Shown: positions 1 through 6,261 of the stretch, piece after piece
Layout: every line of letters begins with the position of its first letter
Numbering within the stretch: the first letter of the stretch is position 1
DNA from: CAWDMN01 sp963803155
GTDB taxonomy: Bacteria; Acidobacteriota; Terriglobia; Versatilivoradales; Versatilivoraceae
Reading direction: 5' to 3'
DNA: 18,241 nt
NCBI GenBank assembly: GCA_963803155.1
Contig: CAWDMN010000107.1
Span: forward strand, 1 to 18,241
The notes under the pieces: model-generated
Databases searched by the model: none
What the model was told of the DNA's origin: nothing
Seen by the model: the letters and a program-made list of their open reading frames with translations, nothing else
Program-made: the position numbers and the translations under genes

Positions 1-19
1 AATTCCTTTATTATATCGA

Positions 20-208
20 CTAGATTGTCAAATATAAGCGTATAATAAAATGACCCTTATGCTCATGGCCAAGGAAACTATAGAAGGACACCACCCCATA
101 GACTTCAACTGGGTGGATCTCGAGCACGTCCGCCACGACCTGCATGGCGAAATCGCTGATGTGATTGTACTTCTTCTGCAAGGACTGCAAAATCGGGATC
201 AGGGCTAA
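20..208 (-). pseudogene. NuoE-like (24-kDa thioredoxin-fold [2Fe-2S]) subunit, internal fragment
   Basis: Translating the minus strand gives about 60 residues that read like the N-terminal half of the NuoE/HoxE family, the 24-kDa subunit of NADH:quinone oxidoreductase and NAD-linked hydrogenases. Recognisable are LIPILQSLQKKY, then DFAMQVVADVLEI, then HPVEVYGVVSFYSF and KGHFIIRL. The frame stops at TAG (20-22), just before the CxxxxC cluster-binding segment that should follow, so the iron-sulfur ligands are absent. Upstream of 208 the frame becomes arginine-rich and no longer resembles the family, and there is no credible start codon. A functional NuoE is about 160 residues. I see a stub cut at both ends, with no partner subunits nearby. 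The family call rests on pattern recognition; the fragment nature is visible in the sequence. Confidence 0.6.
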
Positions 209-349
209 CGATCGCCGCCGTTTTCGCCGACCCAGGCATAACGCCTCCCGCAGCCTTTCTTGTTCCTACAGTCCCGGGCAGCGAAGCCAAGGAGCTCTTT
301 CGACCCCTGGGCAATGTTTCCATGCAGCGCAGTTGACCAACACGTCTCC

Positions 350-909
350 TTAGCCGCTCAGTGGTTCTTCCAGTGGGAGCCGTACCGGTTCCCGGAATCG
401 GGCTCGTATTTTAATCCCGCGGATGTCTTTGCCGTGGGCGGGAAGTCGTATCTGATCCCCACGGGCACCGCGCTCATGCCCTATTATCCGGTATTGAAAG
501 GCGACAGTGCCGAGCCCAACGGCACCAAGAACTGGGGCGTCTGGCTTCGTTGGAAACCGGATTGGTTAGGCGGCTCGATCGGATTCTATTATCGTCGTTT
601 TGCCGACATGCTGCTCCAGTTGGGTTTATTAGCCGATGTGGTCAACGGTCCTCGGTACTTCTTCATGTACGGCGATGATATCGATATGTACGGCTTGAGC
701 TTATCGACCAAGGTGAGCCTTGACTTGGGCTCGGAATCTCCTATCGGAAGAACATGCCGCTTCTAAGCGGCGCCGTGATCGTGACCCCAGGCATCAATCG
801 ACCGGATCTGGGGCTTTTCGGAAAGCAATACGTAACTGAACGAGTTGGCCGCCAGGACATCGGGATGCTCGATCCCCATAATGGCGATGTCCTGCATCTA
901 CCTGTGTGA
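350..909 (+). pseudogene. DUF1302-family outer-membrane protein, frameshifted internal fragment
   Basis: Two plus-strand frames join into one stretch of about 185 residues resembling the middle of DUF1302 proteins (beta-rich, outer-membrane-associated, roughly 500-600 residues). The first frame (350 to about 735) has AAQWFFQWEPYRFPESGSYF, NPADVF, NWGVWLRWKPDWLGGSIGFYYRRF and DDIDMYGLSLSTKV. Near 726-745 the reading must shift by one base, after which ISYRKNMPLLSGAV continues the family pattern until TGA at 907-909. No signal peptide, start codon or C-terminal half is present. An open frame from 260 exists, but its first 30 residues look unrelated. This is a non-functional remnant unless the frameshift is a sequencing error, and even then both ends would be missing. 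Nothing around it suggests an operon. Confidence 0.6.
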
Positions 910-1209
910 GCCGGAACCCGACTAGGCTCCATACCGGCGGAATGGTGATCCTGCCGTCCATGATGGCTGGATAGACTCGAGTTCACCGATACCGGACCAG
1001 GCGTGAGCCTCTCTAAGGGGTCCTCCCAGGATACCCGCTCTTCGCCTTTTTGTCACCCCTCCTCCTTGTCATGTAGTTAACACCCTGTGGCTTTTATACG
1101 ATATATGCACGGATGGGGCAAGAGGAAAGCGGGAAGTAAATGGCTTTCATTCCCGTGTACTGTGTTAGGTATTTCCACAGTATTTTACACGAGGTTTTTT
1201 CCATGAATA
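910..1209. other. intergenic, no gene seen
   Basis: About 300 bases between the DUF1302 remnant and the DapA-like remnant. No frame keeps a protein-like composition and no family pattern could be followed from either side. An AT-rich stretch near 1096-1112 and a GAGG at 1191-1194 ahead of the ATGs at 1203 and 1210 could be what is left of the promoter and ribosome binding site of the DapA-like gene, but this is weak. Confidence 0.4.
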
Positions 1210-1795
1210 ATGAAGAAAGCGGATATCCGGGCCGGACTGATAGCTGAGCTTTTCCCCCGGGGCGTCCCCCAGCCGCGGGGTCCGCTACTGACTCACTACG
1301 ATGGTGACGGCAGCATCGATTTCAACCGGATGCCGCGTCGATCTGGCCACTCAGCCGATGGGTCAAGGGATACCTTATACCGGGCACGACCGGCGACGGG
1401 TGGGAGCTGAACGATAGGGAGACCATGGAGCCCGTTCGATCCCGGTGGCTGAAACCCGGAAGCGCGATCTCGTGCTCTCGTAGGGGTTCTCCCGCCTAAG
1501 ACGGCCGCGGTCAAAGGGTCCTGAATGACAACATCACCCTTGTCGAGGCAATGACAGGAAGGAAGGGGGTAACGGCCTGTCTGAGCGCGGCGCGTATCGT
1601 TGCTTTCACCATCTGCCTGCCGGAGGGGCAGGCACTCAGCCAGGATGGGATCTCGAGTAGAATGACCTGTCCAGGGTTCTCGACAGAGGCCGCCCACTGT
1701 GCTTTAGGAGCTTCCTCAGGTGACGGAGAATGAAGTCGCGCCTTCGGCATTCGAGCGTCTGGTCGAGAAGTATGCAGAAGACGTACGACGAAGGA
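1210..1795 (+). pseudogene. DapA/dihydrodipicolinate-synthase-family protein, multiply frameshifted and 3'-truncated
   Basis: Reading across frames reconstructs the first about 190 residues of a DapA/N-acetylneuraminate-lyase-type (beta/alpha)8 aldolase. From ATG 1210 come PLLTHYDGDGSIDFNRM; a shift near 1331 gives WVKGYLIPGTTGDGWEL (the substrate-loop region, here with TTGDGWEL); another shift near 1440 gives VAETRKRDLVL. Then follow KTAAVK (1498-1515), RVLND...ARIVAFTICLPEG (about 1516-1700), and LPQVTENEVAPSAFERLVEK (about 1711-1790). That requires about five frame changes plus in-frame stops in under 600 bases. The family is normally about 300 residues, so the catalytic-lysine half is missing: the sequence runs into the end of a TPR gene at about 1800. 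The protein-level pattern is well kept despite the density of indels, which fits very recent decay or indel-type sequence errors better than old decay. Confidence 0.6.
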
Positions 1796-2481
1796 TATTG
1801 CTCGATGTCTGCAGCTTCCTGGTACCGACCCGCGCCATATTGGGTCTTCCCCAGCAGGAAATAAGCTCCCGGATGGGATGGATTCTTGCGAACGGCCTCC
1901 AGGTAGGCTTGTATAGCTTCTTCAATTCTCCCTACTTGGCTGAGACTGGATCCCAGATTGGTAAACGCATTGGCATTGTTTGGATCCAATCGCACCGATT
2001 CTTTAAGCGCTTCAATGGCCTCATCCAATTTGCCCGTCTGCGCATAAAGGGTCCCCAAGTTGTAGTAAGCCAAGGCAGCTTTGGGTTCAAGCTGGATGGC
2101 ATGAGTATAAGCGTCGATGGCTTCAGAAAAACGATGTAACATCAAATAGCCATTCCCCAAATTCGACCAGGGGGCAGGATTGGCGGGATCCAATTGAGTG
2201 GCGTGCTGGAAAGATTCGGTCGCGTCCTGGTTTCGGCCAATGGCAAGATAGGCCAGTCCCAAATTATTATGCGCTGCAGCGGAATCTGGCATCAAATCTA
2301 CAAGCCTCCCAAAAATTTCGATGGCTTTGTCAAAGTCCCTCGCATCATAAAAAGCCTTTCCAGTGAGCATCAAATCATTGGAAGATTCTTGAGCTTTAGA
2401 GTCACCCGAACTTGAGCGTAGAAAAAATGGTATGAGAAAAAGAATGAGGACTAGTCGTAGCGGGGAAAAAGCGTGTTTCAT
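1636..2481 (-). CDS. exported TPR-repeat protein, 3'-truncated
   Basis: ATG 2481 is preceded by GGAGG (2488-2492, minus sense) with a 6-nt spacer; a TTG six bases further upstream lies next to that site and is not needed. The protein opens with a signal-peptide-like segment (basic N-terminus, then LVLILFLIPFFL) and has about five and a half consecutive 34-residue TPR units (about residues 35-225, with recurring NLG and DEAI patterns), so it is probably a periplasmic or envelope protein-interaction scaffold. After GRYQEAAD (about residue 225, near position 1807) the TPR pattern stops in mid-repeat. The last about 55 residues are low-quality sequence read antisense to the DapA-like remnant. The open frame is intact to TGA 1636, but its natural C-terminus has been lost. 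Partners are unknown; the next gene upstream is more than 350 bases away. Confidence 0.8.
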   Translation of the reverse strand: MKHAFSPLRLVLILFLIPFFLRSSSGDSKAQESSNDLMLTGKAFYDARDFDKAIEIFGRLVDLMPDSAAAHNNLGLAYLAIGRNQDATESFQHATQLDPANPAPWSNLGNGYLMLHRFSEAIDAYTHAIQLEPKAALAYYNLGTLYAQTGKLDEAIEALKESVRLDPNNANAFTNLGSSLSQVGRIEEAIQAYLEAVRKNPSHPGAYFLLGKTQYGAGRYQEAADIEQYPSSYVFCILLDQTLECRRRDFILRHLRKLLKHSGRPLSRTLDRSFYSRSHPG

Positions 2482-2856
2482 TTTCAACCTCCACGCTGCA
2501 CTTAGATGCTAAAAGACCTATAGGCTAGCAGTACCGCGGTCAGCCTCGTCGCCTCATCAGTCGACTGGATTCGGTTGGCAGGCAGGAGGCTAATTCGACC
2601 ACCTGGCGCCATTTGGAGTCTCATTTTTCAGTATCTGCATCAGCCTTCGCCCTGCCACTTCCATTGATATCTCCCCGTCGCCTCCGTCAGCATTGGGAGC
2701 AAGCAAGCACGATCATCCTGTTTTTGAATTTTGCTGTAAGCTCCCGAGAAATAACATTACAGCAACTATGTGAATCATCAGCGCACCTTCCTTCGCATAG
2801 CCATTTCTGATGCCACTGCTTAGTTGGTTACTTAAGCTTTTGCTGACATTATCCCC
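2482..2856. other. intergenic region holding one copy of a 50-bp repeat
   Basis: About 375 bases between two minus-strand genes. Apart from the ribosome binding site of the TPR gene and the repeat at 2662-2711, I see no conserved frame, RNA or terminator. A short open frame on the plus strand lacks coding character. Confidence 0.5.
2662..2711 (+). repeat. dispersed 50-bp intergenic repeat, copy 1
   Basis: This segment starts CATTGATATC and contains GTCAGCATTGGGAGCAAGCA. A similar segment lies at 3988-4035, about 1.3 kb away, with the same order of blocks. The shared core is GTCAGCATTGGGAG followed by a purine-rich AAGCAA block. Both copies are intergenic and in the same orientation, flanking the hypothetical gene 2857-3618. 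Confidence 0.5.
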
Positions 2857-3618
2857 CTATTTCCCGGCCTGATAGATAAGCAGGATCTGAGTCCCATTTC
2901 CAATTCCAGTCAAGGTTACGCTCAGGCTCCGCTTGTTATCCTGGTTTGCGGCTGAGAGAACCATGACGGATCCGGCTTTCTCACTTTGCTGCCCCGGAAG
3001 ACCCACCTGCATTCCTGCCTTTTTCATGGTGTCCTGATAAAATTGGAGGATTTTATCCGCCGAGTCAGCTGATTTCAACTGCAGTGTTCCCCCCAATCCG
3101 GTGGCGGTCTGTCCAGTCCCACTGCCGACGGCCTCTGCGCCGGGATAGAGTGGAACCCAAGCAGGGAGATCTTTCGGAATTCCAGCCCCCAGGACCGCAC
3201 TTCCCTCTTTGGTTTGAACTTTCAGCAGGCCCTCTTTCCCGGCAGCCGCCGCGTCAAAGGTGACTTGTTCATCTTTGTCCCCGGTGAATGTAATCTTCCC
3301 TTTTTTGGCATCTTCCAAGTTGATAGTGATTTCCTTGCCGGTCTTCTTGTCTTTGACTTTAAGCAAGCCGCGGCTTTCGTCGATAGCCACCACCTCAGCA
3401 TCCGGATTGTTGGCGGTGATCAATACGGCGGCCAGCTGCGCGGGTGATTTGGGCACTTTGTGCCAAATATACATCCCGCCCAAAATCACCACCAGGATGA
3501 CTAATACCATCAATCCGCCGCACCCGATCAATCCCCAAAAGAGAAAACCTTTCTTTTTGACGGGAGGTGGAGTGGGGGGTGGATTCTGTCCGATCGGACC
3601 GGGCATTTGTGTAGCCAT
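2857..3618 (-). CDS. membrane-anchored hypothetical protein, proline-rich N-terminus
   Basis: The 253-residue frame starts at ATG 3618 behind an AGGAGA-type ribosome binding site (minus sense, about 6 nt spacer) and ends with TAG 2857. A proline-rich cytoplasmic head (about residues 1-22, PPPTPPPVKKK) precedes one hydrophobic segment (about 23-50, WGLIGCGGLMVLVILVVILG), so the rest should lie outside the membrane. A small beta-rich stretch (about 70-120) has the strand pattern GLLKVKDKKTGKEITINLED, and the C-terminal half (about 145-253) contains VPLYPGAEAV and a helix with ILQFYQDTMKKAGM. The pattern 'P-x-YPGA ... FY...L...G' recurs in uncharacterised exported bacterial proteins, but I cannot assign a function. 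It stands alone between two long spacers, each bearing a copy of the 50-bp repeat. That it is a real gene is well supported; its role is unknown. Confidence 0.8.
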   Translation of the reverse strand: MATQMPGPIGQNPPPTPPPVKKKGFLFWGLIGCGGLMVLVILVVILGGMYIWHKVPKSPAQLAAVLITANNPDAEVVAIDESRGLLKVKDKKTGKEITINLEDAKKGKITFTGDKDEQVTFDAAAAGKEGLLKVQTKEGSAVLGAGIPKDLPAWVPLYPGAEAVGSGTGQTATGLGGTLQLKSADSADKILQFYQDTMKKAGMQVGLPGQQSEKAGSVMVLSAANQDNKRSLSVTLTGIGNGTQILLIYQAGK

Positions 3619-4226
3619 GAGTTCTCTCCTTTGGCACAGGATTTAAATTGCGGATAGCGGTTCCTCATCTCGTCGCTGTTCTGACAGTTCAAGCCTTCGG
3701 GACTTCTCTTGTCACCGGTCATGCGCTGTCGTCGGCATTAAGCAGAATTGCCCGTTAAGTGCACCCAATGCTGTCTGAATTAATCACGCTCATTTTCAGG
3801 TTTCTTCCAAACTGAAGTTATTCTAACACGATTCCCTGCAGTCTCACTCCATTGTCGGATGGCACAGAAATTAGGTTTTTCCAACTTCGCCGAAGTTGAA
3901 TTTGCTGTCTCAAACTTGAACCAAAACGCTCACATCACATCCAGCCACATCCATTGCTTTTTTGATTTCAACTTCGGAATTCGGGGTCATTGACATCGCT
4001 CGTCCCCTTCGTCAGCATTGGGAGAAAGCAAACATGGTTTTCTATCATCCGGAAAAATAGCGCATCGCCCATTCCTCAGGATGGCGAGGTGGGATCATCC
4101 CCATGATGCTCAATTCGCGCCGGCCTGTCCAAGGCCTTTTCGCTTCCCTATTATTTTCATTGTGGCAGATGAAAAGGAATGGGATTTCTTGCGGGCCAGC
4201 TCTTTGCGAGAACTAATCTGGGCAGT
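3619..4226. other. long intergenic region, no gene seen
   Basis: About 600 bases between the permease stop and the hypothetical gene start (both minus). It holds a short inverted repeat at 3882-3898 (CAACTTC, 3-nt loop, GAAGTTG) without a T-tract, and the second copy of the 50-bp repeat at 3988-4035. Short open frames lack ribosome binding sites and coding character. The promoter of the gene at 2857-3618 must lie here, but I cannot place it. Confidence 0.45.
3988..4035 (+). repeat. dispersed 50-bp intergenic repeat, copy 2
   Basis: Starts CATTGACATC and contains GTCAGCATTGGGAGAAAGCA. It matches 2662-2711 over most of its length, with scattered substitutions and one single-base gap. No inverted structure or coding frame is shared, so it looks like an old dispersed intergenic repeat rather than an insertion sequence end. 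Confidence 0.5.
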
Positions 4227-5939
4227 CTACCCCTTCTGACGGCGGGATTTATAGAAGAAAGCCAAGCTGGTCATCAGCAAAATGGCACCCGCAATAACGA
4301 CACTTTTGTGAAGAGCATCGCCGGTATAGGGAATGGCCAGGATAGCGCCGATCTTGTTGGAGAGAGCCCCGTGGCGGGCAATGCCGGAGAAAAGCAGCAA
4401 CATCGCCAGCCCCGATAAAATGGCGCCAATCAATTTTCGGGAGAAGAGGATTTGGCCGAGCAGGACGCCCTGCCCGGCACCTTCAAGCTTCAAGAGCCGG
4501 CTGCGATCGACGCTGTAAAGAAAATAGATCGTCAACCCGATGAAAAGCCAAACCACGAACCGGACCCAGGTCAGCCAGGGCAACTGAAGCATCAGGTAAA
4601 AGCAGGAAAAGACCCCCATCAAGGGAACCCAAGGCACCCATGGACAGCGGAAAGGGCGGGGCCGGTGCGGCTCCGTGCGCCGCAGGACAATCACACCGAT
4701 TCCAACCAAGATGAAGGCAAAAAGAGTGCCGATATTGGTGAGTTCCACGGCTTCATTGATGTCCATAAAGCCGGCAAACGCCCCCACAAAGACCCCCGTC
4801 AAAATGGTAGTGACATGGGGAGTGCGGAACCGGGGATGCACCGAGGCAAACACTCGAGGCAATAATCCATCGCGCGACATCGAGAAGAATATGCGCGGCT
4901 GGCCCAGTTGAAATACCAGGAGGACCGCCGTCATGGAAATTACGGCGCCAAAGGAAACCAAGCCGGCGGCCCAATCCAGGTGCAAATAGTTCATGGCGGT
5001 GGCGAGAGGTTCAGCGGTTCCCAACTGCTGATAGGGCAGAATTCCCGTGAGTACGGCCGTGATCAAAACATAAAGAACCGTGCAAATCACCAGAGAGGTA
5101 ATCATGCCAATCGGCATATCGCGTTGCGGATTGCGGGCCTCTTCCGCCGCCGTCGAAACGGCGTCAAACCCGATATATGCAAAAAAAATCAAGGCGGCGC
5201 CGGTTGCAATCCCGCTCCAGCCGTGTGGCGCAAAGGGAGTCCAATTAGAGGGCTTGATATAAAACATCCCCACCGCCATAAATCCGACCACGACCACTAA
5301 TTTAATCACGACAATCACTGTATTGAAAACCGAACTCTCCTTAATTCCCAATACGAGCACTGCGGTGATCAGAGCGACAATCATAACGGCGGGAAGGTTG
5401 ATGATGAGAGGAATGCCCCAGAGATGGGGCGCTGCGGCCAGTATTTCGGCGCTTTGATGTGCCGTGCGGTAATCCGTGGTGAGCCATGCCGGAATTTCCC
5501 ACCCAAAACCGCGCAACAATTCTTTCAGATAGCCAGACCAACTGACGGCAACCGCCACATTTCCGACAGCATATTCGATGATTAGATCCCATCCAATAAT
5601 CCAGGCGATCAATTCACCGAGGGTAGCGTATGCATAGGTGTACGCGCTGCCAGAAATGGGAATCATGGAGGCAAATTCCGCGTAACAGAAGGCGCAAAAT
5701 CCGCAAGCCACCGCCGTCAGCAGGTAAGAAATCATCAAGGCTGGGCCGGCTCCCGGCCGTGTGGCTGTGCCCGCCACGGCCGCGCCAGTCGTAGCGAAAA
5801 TCCCGGCCCCGATGATCGCGCCGATTCCCAGCGCGGTTAGATCCACGGCCGAAAGCACGCGCTTAAGCTGATGGGCAGCCCCTTCCGAGTCTCCCAGCAA
5901 TTGATCCAGTCGTTTAATCCGAAAGATAAAATGGGGCAA
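4227..5939 (-). CDS. APC-superfamily amino-acid permease (cationic amino acid transporter type)
   Basis: A polytopic inner-membrane carrier of about 570 residues expected to take up amino acids by proton symport. The N-terminal signature, cytoplasmic RIKRLDQLLGDSE followed by LKRVLSAVDLTALGIGAIIG, is typical of bacterial CAT-type members of the APC family. The unwound TM1 motif GIGAIIGAGIF is intact, and further helices follow, including FFAYIGFDAVSTAAEEARNP, a family hallmark. Length and two extra C-terminal hydrophobic segments fit the 12-14 TM CAT group. I chose TTG 5939 because AAGGAG (5946-5951, minus sense) sits 6 nt upstream and the protein then begins where relatives begin; an in-frame TTG at 5975 adds 12 residues with no ribosome binding site. 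Substrate specificity cannot be read from sequence. It appears monocistronic, with more than 280 bases to the upstream helicase stop. Confidence 0.9.
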   Translation of the reverse strand: MPHFIFRIKRLDQLLGDSEGAAHQLKRVLSAVDLTALGIGAIIGAGIFATTGAAVAGTATRPGAGPALMISYLLTAVACGFCAFCYAEFASMIPISGSAYTYAYATLGELIAWIIGWDLIIEYAVGNVAVAVSWSGYLKELLRGFGWEIPAWLTTDYRTAHQSAEILAAAPHLWGIPLIINLPAVMIVALITAVLVLGIKESSVFNTVIVVIKLVVVVGFMAVGMFYIKPSNWTPFAPHGWSGIATGAALIFFAYIGFDAVSTAAEEARNPQRDMPIGMITSLVICTVLYVLITAVLTGILPYQQLGTAEPLATAMNYLHLDWAAGLVSFGAVISMTAVLLVFQLGQPRIFFSMSRDGLLPRVFASVHPRFRTPHVTTILTGVFVGAFAGFMDINEAVELTNIGTLFAFILVGIGVIVLRRTEPHRPRPFRCPWVPWVPLMGVFSCFYLMLQLPWLTWVRFVVWLFIGLTIYFLYSVDRSRLLKLEGAGQGVLLGQILFSRKLIGAILSGLAMLLLFSGIARHGALSNKIGAILAIPYTGDALHKSVVIAGAILLMTSLAFFYKSRRQKG

Positions 5940-5995
5940 GGTCCGCTCCTTATTTTTCTGACCATGCACACACAAGACTTGAGGACAGGAAATGA

Positions 5996-6001
5996 ATTAT
6001 A
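5996..6001 (-). promoter_or_regulatory. candidate -10 element for the permease gene
   Basis: On the minus strand this reads TATAAT, a perfect -10 hexamer, about 57 bases upstream of the chosen TTG 5939. The hexamer 17 bases further upstream is a poor match to TTGACA, so the call rests on the -10 alone. Confidence 0.3.
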
Positions 6002-6127
6002 GAATTTTTATTGACGTGATCAGAACCTCTATGGCTCTCTCTGCTTCAGTCACAAAAGGCCCAAGAAGCGCGAAACAACTTCAACCCATGTGACAGTTTC
6101 GTTCCCTGATTTCTCCGAAACTGGTGT

Positions 6128-6226
6128 GATGGAGGGGGGGGGTTACACCCCGTCTGGATTTGCAAAGCTTGCTGAGACGGCCTGAGGGCAGGCCGCCTCC
6201 ATCATCCCGTTTTCATTGTCTTGTTG
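6128..6226 (+). repeat. roughly 100-bp hairpin-bearing intergenic repeat, copy 1
   Basis: Copy 1 of an element also present at 9469-9568. The right-hand 45 or so bases, starting GCTGAGACGGCCTGAGGGCA, appear identical in both copies. The left half is degraded here: a nine-G run replaces the GGAGGC...GCCTCC arm seen in copy 2. The core is a perfect hairpin, CGGCCTG (6178-6184), loop AGGG, CAGGCCG (6189-6195). It lies in the spacer between permease and helicase. It resembles REP-type intergenic palindromes; no coding frame or transposase is associated. Confidence 0.7.
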
Positions 6227-6261
6227 CGACGGACACACCGCCATGCGCGGCTCCTCAGGAA

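Noticed and set aside
3860..3880. Sigma-54-type promoter (TGGCAC seen)
   Set aside because: The matching TTGC box at the required spacing is absent.
3882..3898. Hairpin CAACTTC/GAAGTTG as a terminator
   Set aside because: No adjacent T-tract on either strand and no gene ending nearby.
4452..4865. 137-residue plus-strand open frame
   Set aside because: Antisense shadow of the permease; the translation is rich in H, P and K with no domain.
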